A stretch of DNA of 64,000 nt from Bacteroidales bacterium (GTDB lineage: Bacteria > Bacteroidota > Bacteroidia > Bacteroidales > F082): contig JANQGJ010000084.1 in assembly GCA_028277395.1 (NCBI GenBank), forward strand, positions 1 to 64,000, written 5' to 3'. Under the pieces are notes generated by a model. It was given only the letters and a program-made list of their open reading frames with translations. It was not told where the DNA came from and did no database searches. The position numbers and the translations under genes were made by a program. This document shows, in pieces, positions 1 through 8,800 of this stretch (the first letter of the stretch is position 1; each line of letters opens with the position of its first letter).

Positions 1-44
1 CACCCATGGTACCACTCCGATAAATCTCCGCTTTCGCAAAAATT

Positions 45-146
45 TTAATCATCCTCGGTTGGTATATTAGGATGCTGAAAATTTATGCTCATTTCATCAT
101 AAATTCTTTTACTCCGCTTTCTGATCCAAACTACAATTAATCCCAT
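45..146 (-). CDS. Tentative 33-codon ORF at the window edge
   Basis: The stretch 1-136 holds no confident gene. On the minus strand an ATG at 146 opens a 33-codon frame that ends with acidic residues and a stop at 45-47. It overlaps the last codons of the SnoaL-like gene by about 10 bases, which is a coupling-like arrangement. The peptide is rich in Lys/Arg and has no motif I recognise. It may be a real small gene, a fragment, or chance. Nothing further was seen in 1-44. Confidence 0.12.
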   Translation of the reverse strand: MGLIVVWIRKRSKRIYDEMSINFQHPNIPTEDD

Positions 147-580
147 ACAAATTTCCAGCTTCCATCTGGTTGTTTCTTCCAGATTGTATGAAATACACCT
201 GTATTTTCCACTTTGTTATCAGTAGAATCAACATAAGAGAACCTGTAATATCCATATGTATATGCCATATCACCTGACATGGATACCTCAATGAATTCCG
301 GCTCCCAGGTTAGACTTACATTCCGACCCGGATCCTGCTTTTTGTAATACTTGTCTAGCTCATGTTTTCCAATGATCAGTTGATTATTTCTAAGTAATAC
401 TGCATCATCATCTGCATATTCCATAAACGCAGCCGGAACACCTTCCTTCTGAGCCATTGCTGCAAAGCTTCTTTCCGTTTCCAGAATTTCGGCTTTCCAT
501 GTATCAATATTACCAGATTCACGATCTTCACAAGATGTAACAATGACGAAGAGTACTAAAACAGAAAACACATATTTCAT
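137..580 (-). CDS. SnoaL/NTF2-like (DUF4440-type) lipoprotein
   Basis: This 147-residue protein starts with a hydrophobic segment ending in a T-S-C lipobox (Cys17), so it should be a lipid-anchored periplasmic or outer-membrane protein. The mature part has the pattern of the SnoaL/DUF4440 cone-fold family: an amphipathic first helix with ERSFAAMAQKEG, then beta strands including DDAVLLRNN, and a C-terminal GVFHTIWKKQPDGSWKFV that is very typical of DUF4440. Family members include ketosteroid isomerase-like enzymes and many small-ligand-binding proteins; no catalytic residues allow a specific substrate to be named. The gene ends 10 bases inside a tentative small frame and is separated from the hemerythrin gene by 76 bases, so it is probably transcribed alone or with it. 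Confidence 0.75.
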   Translation of the reverse strand: MKYVFSVLVLFVIVTSCEDRESGNIDTWKAEILETERSFAAMAQKEGVPAAFMEYADDDAVLLRNNQLIIGKHELDKYYKKQDPGRNVSLTWEPEFIEVSMSGDMAYTYGYYRFSYVDSTDNKVENTGVFHTIWKKQPDGSWKFVWD

Positions 581-656
581 AACAGGTCTATTAATACAAA
601 CTGAGATATTGTAGTTTAGAACAATTTATTTTACTGTAAAAATATGCAAGCTTTGG

Positions 657-1085
657 CTATCTTACACCATGTTCTCTTAAAAATTCCGAATATTTCTGAT
701 CGGTTTCCTTAATATGCTTTATTACCCAGTCTTTCAGGAAGTCTGTTATTTCGGTTGACAGTATCAGCCTGCCTTTATCAAAACGTTCTTTTAAGTCAAC
801 GACCTTTGCCGTAAATTCATCATGTTCTTTTTTATGTTCTTCATAATCCGGATAATTGTATTCTTCAAAATACTCTTCCTCAGTTCTAAAATGTACCCTG
901 GCATAATCAATCATATTCTGAATAAGCTCCGATCTGAGTTCATTAAGTGTTGCCTTACTCTCGCCAGTGTATATTCTATGAATTTCATCATAGAAATTAT
1001 TGATCATATCAACCATTTTCATGTGTTGACCATCAATTATATCAATACCAACACTTAAGCTGTTATCCCAACTAAATACTCCCAT
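657..1085 (-). CDS. Bacteriohemerythrin
   Basis: This 142-residue cytoplasmic protein is a single-domain hemerythrin, a four-helix bundle that holds a non-haem di-iron site and binds O2. All seven canonical iron ligands can be seen with the family spacing: His21, His65 and Glu69 (HxxxE), His84 and His88 (HxxxH), His124 and Asp129 (HxxxxD). The N-terminal FSWDNSLSVGIDIIDGQH is the usual start of the family, and the length matches. In anaerobes such proteins are thought to scavenge or deliver oxygen; that role is inferred here. There is no fused signalling domain. No clear promoter box was found in the roughly 100 bases upstream. Confidence 0.93.
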   Translation of the reverse strand: MGVFSWDNSLSVGIDIIDGQHMKMVDMINNFYDEIHRIYTGESKATLNELRSELIQNMIDYARVHFRTEEEYFEEYNYPDYEEHKKEHDEFTAKVVDLKERFDKGRLILSTEITDFLKDWVIKHIKETDQKYSEFLREHGVR

Positions 1086-1232
1086 TGTACCAATTTAAAT
1101 TTCCAAAGTAAAACTAGTGATTTTTTGGATAATATCATTGTAATATAAACTGATTGGAAAAAGGATGTCAAAAAAGTTCTTTTTAAGCTTATAGTTACCA
1201 AAAATACACATGATTAGTGTTAAAGTCTCACT

Positions 1233-1361
1233 ATGCTTCCATATCAAGTTTATAGTACACTTCCTGCGTTTAAAAGATCTGCAAAATCAGGCGCCAATGT
1301 AACAGTTGAGGATAAGGTATGGGGTTACAGACGTAATGCAAATGCACCTGAATATGGATAA
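1233..1361 (+). CDS. Tentative 42-residue ORF in the 1086-1486 gap
   Basis: The 400-base gap between the hemerythrin and methyltransferase genes contains one short frame from ATG 1233 to TAA 1361. It has a plausible protein-like composition, with KRSAKSGANVTVEDKVWGYR in its middle, but no recognisable family and no strong ribosome-binding site. It could be a small gene or the remnant of a larger one. The only other element in the gap is a promoter-like box at its right end. Confidence 0.15.
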   Translation: MLPYQVYSTLPAFKRSAKSGANVTVEDKVWGYRRNANAPEYG

Positions 1362-1452
1362 CTATTAGAACATGCTCAATCAATTAGCCAAATCAAAATT
1401 AATCATATTTATTCAGAATATTTAAAACCGTAAAAGTAAGCATAGTATTATG

Positions 1453-1460
1453 TATTTTTG
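1453..1460 (+). promoter_or_regulatory. -7 promoter box (TATTTTTG) for the methyltransferase gene
   Basis: TATTTTTG matches the Bacteroidota -7 consensus TAnnTTTG and lies 26 bases before the ATG at 1487. No convincing -33 TTTG was identified. Confidence 0.5.
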
Positions 1461-1486
1461 CAATAATATAAAATACCATTTATTAA

Positions 1487-2284
1487 ATGAAAAAGGGTGA
1501 CATATCAACTATTCTCCGTAAGTTTCGGCTGATGAAGCTTGCTGATTATAGCAGGTATCTGTTTTTTAAATTAAAGAACAGGAAAAAAAATAGTGCTTTT
1601 CTTAAAAACAATCCTGGCGCAAAACTTCCTCCCGATTATATGATTTATGAATCATTCCAGCTTAATTATGCGGAGTATTACACCAAAAGTAGGAATTCGA
1701 CAATCTGGGTTCTTGATCATCTAAAGAAATATATATCCATTGAAGGAATAAAAATACTTGACTGGGGTTGCGGACCAGGAAGATTAATAAGACATATGCC
1801 CGGAATACTTGATGATTCAAGTAGTGTTTATGGTACAGATTATAATAAAAAATCAATAGAATGGTGTAAAAATAACCTGCCTGGTATTAGCTTTAACTCA
1901 AATACTCTTGAGGCAAAATTACCATATGAAGATAATTTCTTTGATGCAATCTATGGAATTTCAATCTACACACATCTTAGTGAGGACCTTCATTATTCAT
2001 GGACAGATGAGCTACAACGAATTTTAAAGCCAGGAGGTGTACTGTTCATTACAAGTCATGGCGATGCCTTTATGGGTAAATTAACTGCTGCAGAGGTTGA
2101 AACCTATAAAGAAGGAGAATTAGTGGTAAGAGGAATGACTGAAGAGGGACACCGAACTTTCACTGCCTACCACCCTGAGAAATTCATGAAAAAACTCTTT
2201 TCAAAAATGACTGTACTTGATCATATTGAAATACCTTCTACCACAGGTAAGGCACAGCAGGATGTTTGGTTGGTTCGGAAATAA
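1487..2284 (+). CDS. Class I SAM-dependent methyltransferase
   Basis: This 265-residue soluble protein carries the class I methyltransferase core. Motif I (LDWGCGPGRL) lies near residues 91-100, an acidic post-I region follows (YGTDYNKKSIEWC), and a methyltransferase-11-type segment (FDAIYGISIYTHL) precedes a motif III-like strand (RILKPGGVLFITSHG). The first 60 residues are basic and helical and may bind the acceptor. The substrate cannot be told from sequence. In related proteins this layout occurs in enzymes acting on polysaccharide or lipid-linked molecules, but no glycosyltransferase neighbours support that here. The gene stands alone, with its own promoter box 26 bases upstream. Confidence 0.85.
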   Translation: MKKGDISTILRKFRLMKLADYSRYLFFKLKNRKKNSAFLKNNPGAKLPPDYMIYESFQLNYAEYYTKSRNSTIWVLDHLKKYISIEGIKILDWGCGPGRLIRHMPGILDDSSSVYGTDYNKKSIEWCKNNLPGISFNSNTLEAKLPYEDNFFDAIYGISIYTHLSEDLHYSWTDELQRILKPGGVLFITSHGDAFMGKLTAAEVETYKEGELVVRGMTEEGHRTFTAYHPEKFMKKLFSKMTVLDHIEIPSTTGKAQQDVWLVRK

Positions 2285-2372
2285 AAGATCAATATACTTT
2301 ACTATAAATCGCTTTACTAGTCAAGTACAATAATAGTTGCACAATAACAATTATTATACCGATTTCTTTTTT

Positions 2373-2396
2373 TAATAAGCATTGATATGCTTATTA
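2373..2396. repeat. Perfect 10-bp inverted repeat (hairpin)
   Basis: TAATAAGCAT and its exact reverse complement are separated by four bases (TGAT). It sits between the methyltransferase gene and the convergent TIMP-like gene. There is no following T-run on either strand, so it is not a standard intrinsic terminator, although it could still mark transcript ends. Confidence 0.55.
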
Positions 2397-2432
2397 TATT
2401 ATCTTATAATCATTTCTGTTAGTTACATCTAT

Positions 2433-2530
2433 TTAATCTGCTACAGTAATACTTCCTTTTGTTCCATACAATAGGGTTCTTGTGAAATTGAAGTATTGAC
2501 AGCGATTTCACTGATGCATTACAAATACAA
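2433..2530 (-). pseudogene. Possible 3' remnant of a Gfo/Idh-type oxidoreductase gene
   Basis: On the minus strand, one frame ends at 2433-2435 with TRTLLYGTKGSITVAD, which resembles the C-terminal domain of Gfo/Idh/MocA oxidoreductases. A second frame just upstream reads SEIAVNTSIS, compatible with the preceding strand of that domain, so a frameshift would be needed. There is no start codon or N-terminal half. This is a weak call based only on recall of the family's look. Confidence 0.18.
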
Positions 2531-2542
2531 TATAACCGATTA

Positions 2543-3193
2543 TTAATCAGTGCTTTTCCATTTTAATAGAACAAGAGTACATATTATTACAAATCCAATT
2601 ATAGTAACAATGTTTAATAAAATTAATATTGAAATTCTATTTTGAAAAACAGTAATAAAACTTTTTTGATCTTTTTCAAGATTAGCTAATATCTCTTTTT
2701 TGCGTTTTAATTGGAGTCTAAGTACATCAAAATAAACTTCATTCAACCCGGAAACCTTATTTATACGACTTAAAATCACCGAATCCGTATAAGGAATCGT
2801 TCTACCGGGTAATGGACCGGGAATACTGTACATATTAAGGTTTCTTGGTGAGTTAAAGTTCCTTGAATATCCACATTGACTAAAGAACAATGTGTCATTA
2901 TTATATATTCTCCCTATAAATAACCATTCATCATTAATATTAGGATATATTGAGCAAGGTTCTAAAATACCATATAATGTATCAATTTCGTTACCTTTGA
3001 TTATATCATCAACAATAATCGTAAAATATCCATCAACAGAGTTTAACTCCAACACCTTACCTATAAAGATATAGTCGGAGTAGTTATATTCATCATCTCT
3101 ATGAACAGTTTTGCAATTACATGCTTGCAATTGTGTATATAAAATTGAACATATAAATATTATTATCCAAATTAAAGACTTTGTATTTCCCAT
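2543..3193 (-). CDS. TIMP/NTR-like exported membrane-anchored protein
   Basis: The preferred start is the ATG at 3193, because it begins a clean Sec signal peptide; an in-frame ATG at 3217 adds eight residues. Cleavage would expose Cys-Asn-Cys at or near the new N terminus. The next part reads like a bacterial tissue-inhibitor-of-metalloproteinase/netrin (NTR) domain: SDYIFIGKVLEL, alternating strands, a central Cys in GILEPCSI, then a late SQCGYSRNF that fits the conserved C-S-R element. The last ~25 residues form one transmembrane helix followed by a short basic tail, so the domain is probably held at the outer face of a membrane. The function of bacterial NTR-like proteins is poorly known and protease inhibition should not be assumed. 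The gene stands alone. Confidence 0.55.
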   Translation of the reverse strand: MGNTKSLIWIIIFICSILYTQLQACNCKTVHRDDEYNYSDYIFIGKVLELNSVDGYFTIIVDDIIKGNEIDTLYGILEPCSIYPNINDEWLFIGRIYNNDTLFFSQCGYSRNFNSPRNLNMYSIPGPLPGRTIPYTDSVILSRINKVSGLNEVYFDVLRLQLKRKKEILANLEKDQKSFITVFQNRISILILLNIVTIIGFVIICTLVLLKWKSTD

Positions 3194-3279
3194 TATTAAT
3201 ATTTTACAGTTCCCCATTTGTGTAATTCATTTAAATATTTATCTGGTAATTGCGTTAAAACTGTTTCTTCGCTAAGTTG

Positions 3280-3318
3280 CCATAGTTGCCGCACCACAAG
3301 CCCTACGTTTGGCTATGG
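3280..3318. repeat. REP-like imperfect palindrome, left of decayed RAYT
   Basis: CCATAG at 3280-3285 pairs with CTATGG at 3313-3318, with a GC-rich interior (GTTGCCGCACC). The interior is the inverted counterpart of the GTGCGGTAAC at 3921-3930, giving an inverted pair around the transposase remnant. Confidence 0.45.
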
Positions 3319-3330
3319 TTTACTTAATCA

Positions 3331-3868
3331 TCAAACAACAATAACATCATTTATCAAATCATTCCCACCAGTATAATCTCTTGCATTACTATACTGGATA
3401 CTTCACTAATCCACCTACAACAGGATTATTATGAATATAATTTATTTTCTGACCAATTACCTTATTTCTCCGTAGCTCAATTGGCTTATTATCATGCCTC
3501 CAGAATTGATAATTAACAACATTAGAGGATTTTCTTCCCGTACTTTAAACTGTTCCAATAACCAATCTTTTCTCTCTTCTTTTGAACTTTTCTGAATAGC
3601 TTTAACTATTTCCCTGCTTGTAGACCTTTTTAAATACCCTAATGTATTTTCCTATTTATAATCATATATATATCCAAAAACCAGGTGTTCATAGTTTGTC
3701 ATTATGCCCATGCAAACATCTCCATTCCCTTATGTCTTTGGCAATAATGTACACTGTCTATTACAAAATTTTTATATTCATTTAAGGTGAAGACATCTAT
3801 CCATCAACAACAGCAAAACTTACAAAATACATTCCACCCAGATTATGAAACTTATAATTCCTGCTCAT
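3331..3868 (-). pseudogene. Decayed REP-associated tyrosine transposase (Y1/IS200-like)
   Basis: Read on the minus strand from the ATG at 3868, the sequence matches the Bacteroidota RAYT family in pieces: MSRNYKFHNLGGMYFVSFAV, then WIDVFTLNEYKNFVIDSVHY, CQRHKGMEMFAW, KRSTSREIVKAIQ, QFWRHDNKPIELRRNKVI and QKINYIHNNPV. The pieces lie in different frames and are split by several frameshifts and stops, so no functional protein is made. The HUH nickase motif, normally TNHVHLVF, reads TNYEHLVF, so one catalytic His is lost. REP-like hairpins lie on both sides. Domesticated family members cut REP hairpins. Together with the flanks this explains most of the 3194-4002 gap. Confidence 0.8.
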
Positions 3869-3898
3869 ATTGTAAATAGAGTGATAATTTGTAGGCTA

Positions 3899-3930
3899 GT
3901 TATACCACACAAGAATACTCGTGCGGTAAC
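3899..3930. repeat. REP-like imperfect palindrome, right of decayed RAYT
   Basis: GTTA-ACC-CAC on the left arm pairs with GTG-GGT-TAAC on the right arm around a 10-base loop, with single mismatches or bulges. It sits 30 bases before the start of the RAYT pseudogene and in inverted orientation to the hairpin at 3280-3318. Confidence 0.5.
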
Positions 3931-4002
3931 CATATAAACTATTCCAGATTAATTTTTACAATCAGTTTATGAACAGGTAATTGTTGCAAACTAAAGAAAG
4001 TT

Positions 4003-4503
4003 CTACTGAGGAAAATGTAAAAACACAGCATTTTCTGAAGAATTATATCCCGTTATTAATTTTCCATCATATCTGATGTTATATGTATCTTCAGTTTGAA
4101 CACAACTATCCAGGCTATTTCTAAATTTAACTATAATATCAGCTGTTAATGGTTGTAAATCATCTATAAACTTTCTAATATTTATATTTTGGTTATCAAA
4201 AATAACAATGTTATTTTCCAATAAGTAATAATACATATTTGTATCAACAACTAAATCAAATACTCTTCTGCAGTGACTTCCAAACATTTCAAGTTCAAAT
4301 TTGTTATTTACAGTATCAAATTTCTTCTCAGAGATTAAAATATATATTGAATCAAAATCTTTTTTATCCAATATATAGTCAGTAAATTCACTAACTGCCT
4401 GATTGTAAACATTCAACATCTTTTTCTCAGAATATACTGATTGAGTGCAACTAAGAAATGTGTATAGAACCAGAATGGAAAAAATAATAATAACCCTTTT
4501 CAT
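4003..4503 (-). CDS. Orphan lipoprotein, function unknown
   Basis: This 166-residue protein has a typical lipoprotein signal: a basic start, a hydrophobic core and an F-L-S-C lipobox (Cys19). The mature part is rich in Asp, Asn and Lys with alternating strand-like segments and contains no domain I recognise. It lies between the RAYT remnant and the left end of the IS982 element; its upstream region (4504-4524) is directly cut by the inserted element, so the original promoter may have been displaced. An immunity or stress role cannot be argued from what is visible. Confidence 0.6.
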   Translation of the reverse strand: MKRVIIIFSILVLYTFLSCTQSVYSEKKMLNVYNQAVSEFTDYILDKKDFDSIYILISEKKFDTVNNKFELEMFGSHCRRVFDLVVDTNMYYYLLENNIVIFDNQNINIRKFIDDLQPLTADIIVKFRNSLDSCVQTEDTYNIRYDGKLITGYNSSENAVFLHFPQ

Positions 4504-4524
4504 TATAACAAAATTAATAATTAA

Positions 4525-5558
4525 TTAACGTGAGTTCGATGTAAAAAACACTGCTCTTTTGTAAAAGAAAAAGGGATTTTGATTATATTTAAAGCTCTAA
4601 CATTCAAATATATAATAATCAACAACCCCTTTTATGAATACCGATAAAATTACTGAAATTTTCTGTTTAATAGACGATTTCAGCAAGGAATTTGAAGAAG
4701 TTAAGAAGGATCACATACTTTCTGAGAATACGACTATAAAGCGAAGAAATCGGAGATTTGCACTCTCAGACAGTGAGGTAATAACGATTTTGATCATTTT
4801 TCACTTGGGTCAGTTTCGGAATCTTAAGCACTACTATTTGTTTTATGTCCAGAAGCATTTAACAAATGAATTCCCTAACACTGTGAGTTACAATCGTTTT
4901 GTGGAATTCCAGAAAAAAGCTTTAGTTCCCATGGTAATATTTTTGAAAATGTGTTGTCTGGGAGATTGTACAGGGATTTCCTTTATTGACTCAACTCCAT
5001 TAAAAGTATGTCATGTCAAAAGAGAAAAGCAACATAAGGTTTTCAAAAATATGGCAAATAAAGGACAATGTTCAATGGGCTGGTTTTTTGGCTTCAAACT
5101 TCACCTGGTAATCAATGATAGAGGAGAAATACCGGACTTTCTATTGACTCAAGCTAATGTGGATGATCGTGAACCACTGAAAAACAAAAACTTTCATGAC
5201 AATATATTTGGAAAGCTAGTTGGGGATAAAGGATACATAAGTAAAAGCTTATTCGAGCAGCTTTTCATAGATGGAATACACTTGATAACCAAGATTCGAA
5301 AGAATATGAAGAACTGTTTGATGCACATTCATGACAAAATCTTGCTTCGCAAAAGAGCTTTAATTGAAACTGTTAACGATGAACTTAAAAATATCTGTCA
5401 GATTGAGCATACTCGTCATAGAAGTTTTGAGAATTTCCTGGCTAATCTAATCTCTGGCCTTACTGCTTACTGTTTTCTCGACAAAAAGCCTTCATTAAAC
5501 ACTGATATTATTGATAATAAACAAATTACTAATTTCGCTTAGGTCGAACTCACGTTAA
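4525..5558 (+). mobile_element. IS982-family insertion sequence, complete
   Basis: The element is bounded by perfect 15-base inverted ends: TTAACGTGAGTTCGA at 4525-4539 and its reverse complement at 5544-5558. The outer TTAA may be partly target sequence, so the core ends could be ACGTGAGTTCGA. It holds one transposase gene whose stop lies one base before the right end. No unambiguous target-site duplication was seen; the seven bases beside the 12-base core ends agree at five positions. Size (about 1.03 kb) is normal for the family. Confidence 0.9.
4634..5542 (+). CDS. IS982-family DDE transposase
   Basis: This 302-residue transposase appears intact. The catalytic triad can be placed at Asp119 (FIDSTPLKVCH), Asp198 (GDKGYIS) and Glu245 (RALIETVNDELK), with the spacing and surrounding residues of IS982. 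The N-terminal part (RRFALSDSEVITILIIFHLG) is also characteristic of this family. A complete frame, full length and perfect terminal repeats suggest recent insertion or ongoing mobility. It is the only intact mobile element in the window and separates the small-gene region from the downstream end of the RHS cassette. Confidence 0.94.
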   Translation: MNTDKITEIFCLIDDFSKEFEEVKKDHILSENTTIKRRNRRFALSDSEVITILIIFHLGQFRNLKHYYLFYVQKHLTNEFPNTVSYNRFVEFQKKALVPMVIFLKMCCLGDCTGISFIDSTPLKVCHVKREKQHKVFKNMANKGQCSMGWFFGFKLHLVINDRGEIPDFLLTQANVDDREPLKNKNFHDNIFGKLVGDKGYISKSLFEQLFIDGIHLITKIRKNMKNCLMHIHDKILLRKRALIETVNDELKNICQIEHTRHRSFENFLANLISGLTAYCFLDKKPSLNTDIIDNKQITNFA

Positions 5559-5840
5559 GTTAAATTTTCACTTACAATATATCTTAAAATCACCATTCGT
5601 TTCGCATGTAGAAAAGCCTTACCACCCACTATCTCACTTTTTCATCGATGATTTTTTGTGCTTTTTAGGATTATGTTAATCCAAAAATATACCTAACTAG
5701 CACTACATCTTACTATATTTCTACATATTGTCTAAAGTACCTTTCTAGTGTTTAATAATCACCATAATCTGGGACACATGCAATAGTTAGGGATATAACT
5801 GAAATATTACCGACGCATTGAAAATGCTCTTGAGTATGGG

Positions 5841-8800
5841 TTAATTTTCAAAATAATGATATTCATACTTTTTCAATATTTTACCATACTGATCTTTTTC
5901 AAACTGTAAACGGCCAGAATCATCATATTCATAATAGTTTGTAAGACCACTTGAATCCGTTTGGGAAGTCATTCCAACTAATGGCATATAAGTATAAATT
6001 GTTACCTGGTATTCATTGTTGTTAATATAACTGCTTAACAAAGTCTGTAAATAGCTTACATCATTCTGAATATCTGTTAGTACATCCGATTTACTTAAAC
6101 TGTTATCATCAGGAGTAATTGATACAGAAATGTTATTTCCACTCACAATTTTCGCTATCGGATACTGATTGTTATAAGCCCATACATAATAAGCATATAT
6201 TCCATCTCTGGTTTCAACCTTTAAAACATTGCCAAAAGCATCATATTCTTTATGGATTATCTCAGATTCCATTCTTGTATCTCTGGAGACTCCAGATAGC
6301 TGAGGATCCATTGCTACATAATTAGAAACTGGTGAACTAATGGAAAGGTTTAAAATTGTATCAATAACATAATAATTGCTTTCGTTTTTATATTTCATTA
6401 CATTGGCTTCAATTACATCATCATTCAAGGACTTCACAGTTTCCAGAGGTATCTGAATTATGTTCTTTTCTTTCATTTGTTCTATAGCCTCATAGTTTAT
6501 ATTAGTTGGTTGACTGGATAATGAATAATCAGATGGGTATTTATATGAAAATTTCAAAACATCCTGATTACTTTGTTCTCGTGTGGTTAATGCCAGTTGT
6601 CCAATAGTATTATAATCAAAATTTTCAATTTCCACAACTGACCCATTATCGTAATGATGGTAAGTTATTTTCTTATTAACTTTTTTACTACCTGATATCA
6701 GGTAATATGGTGACATTACATCCGTATGAATATAAAAAGCATTGATTTTCTCAACATTCATAAATGCATATTGAAACTCAACTTCCTTTACTTTTACGTC
6801 ATATTTGTTATATAATGTTTCCTTTTTTAATAAATTTCCGGCCCAGCTATAATTCGGGTTAGGAGGATAAGGAAGCGTATCAGTTACAAGATAAGGATAA
6901 GTAAATGCAGTATTATAATGGTAAGAATAATTCACCATTGAATTGATATAATTATAATCTCCATTTTCCGGATTGTAATCAACTCTATAATCACTACCGT
7001 GCATAACAGGAAACTCAAATTCAAACAAAGTATACCCATTACCTGGTATTTCCTCTATTACCTCAGTATAATAAACATCAGAGGATTGGAATTGAAATGG
7101 GTCATGTGAATAGAGATGAAATTTATACCTTGCATCATTATATTCATCGGAGGGTGTATAAGTGTATTTTCCAAACAAGGGAATATTCGTTATCAGACCT
7201 GATGTGTGACTTGAATTATCTGATAACTGGTAATAGTAGTTTTTAATTACCGGGATACTATTGAAACCAGGGTTAAAGGATATTTTTTTTATTCTCAATC
7301 CTCCTCCAATATTGTTCTGATTATCCCAAAAATACATATTTGGTTCATACTCGAATTGAATATTACCTCCTGTTGGATATACTATTTGTTCAAGAATTCC
7401 TGCCTTCATGGCTATAGGATCAGGTGTTCTGTCAGCTACATCTTCATTTGTTTGAGTACTGTTGATATAAATCTCACCTGTATGATTATCACGAGGGTAA
7501 ATGCTCAAATGACTTAAAACAGGATATTCAATAGGATCATTGGGATAATACCAAAGTGCAGGGAGAAAGGATGTTGCATTGTTTTGGTTATAATATCCCC
7601 AATAATCCTGCTCAAATCCTAATCTTGAAGGTAATTCCAATGTATTATAAGTGAACTCAAATGGAGGTTTAGCATTACCGTTTCCGTCTGATTCAGTTAA
7701 GCTGTTTAAAAACAATCGTTTATACTCACATTTCTTGTTTATTGAGAAACTTTCAGAATAATCCTTCGCGTTTACATAAGATTGTCCAAATGTGTATTTT
7801 TTATACAATTGATTATCATTATTGTAGATTTCAATATTGTTTAACGCTTTAGCATTGGTTGTTTTAGAGGTATTCATATCTATAAATACTTCAGGGAGTA
7901 TATCTTCTCTATCTGAAGTATGAGCGTTAAATTTAATATATCCATCATCAAAAATAATTTCAGACAATCTTAATGCATCAACCCAGTCAATATTGTATGA
8001 CATAATATGATCATCCCAACTTACTTTATAACCTGAAGGTGCATCAGATTCAAAAGTTCCTGAGACTCTCATACTTGATTTCATCGCAATTGTTTCGTTC
8101 TCATAGTTAAATTGGACAAGTGGATTGCCTGCATGATCCTTAATAGCAGACAAATACCATGTAGAATTATAGGCAATATCAAAAAGCTCTTCAATTAATG
8201 TTTCATCTTGTACTAAACTATAAACACATATATCATTTGGATTAAAGTCTAATACATTACCACTGTATGAAGGCTCTGGAAAATTATCCCATGCATCTGA
8301 TTCACTTATATGTAAAGTTGTTCTTTCAACCTTGTCAAATATATAAACAGTACCATCATCAACCGTTATCTCAAATCCGGTAATTTCTTCATTGTTTGTT
8401 CTTTCGTATTGGATTTTATAATTGTTTTTTGGAATACATCTAACTTCTCCATCATGATCAATTATAAATTTTCCGGTATAACCATTAAAGTTAAACGTAA
8501 AAATATCAGGAGAACTATCTATATATGAATTTTTAATATTATAGTGGTAATAAGGCAGAAATAAATCTTCAGAAAATGAGTTTTTTACGTAATTATTGCA
8601 CCAATAATCGATACGGTTGTTATCGTATAAATTACCTGCATTATCAAACAGCTCGAAATCCCAACAATCCGAATGATATCCAAGGCCGAAAGCATGTCTG
8701 GGATCGAAATCTTTATCTAGTAACCGTTTGACATCATCCGGTGCACTCATAATTCTTCGTGTTATCATGCCTCCAGCATTTAGGCTCCATCCCATTCCAA

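Noticed and set aside
109..291. 60-codon frame overlapping the SnoaL-like gene
   Set aside because: It is an out-of-frame shadow; the overlapping frame has a lipoprotein signal and family motifs.
2373..2396. Intrinsic terminator at the perfect hairpin
   Set aside because: No T-run follows on either strand; kept only as a repeat.
4518..5565. Target-site duplication of the IS982 element
   Set aside because: Flanking bases are all A/T-rich and agree only partly (five of seven), so a duplication cannot be claimed.
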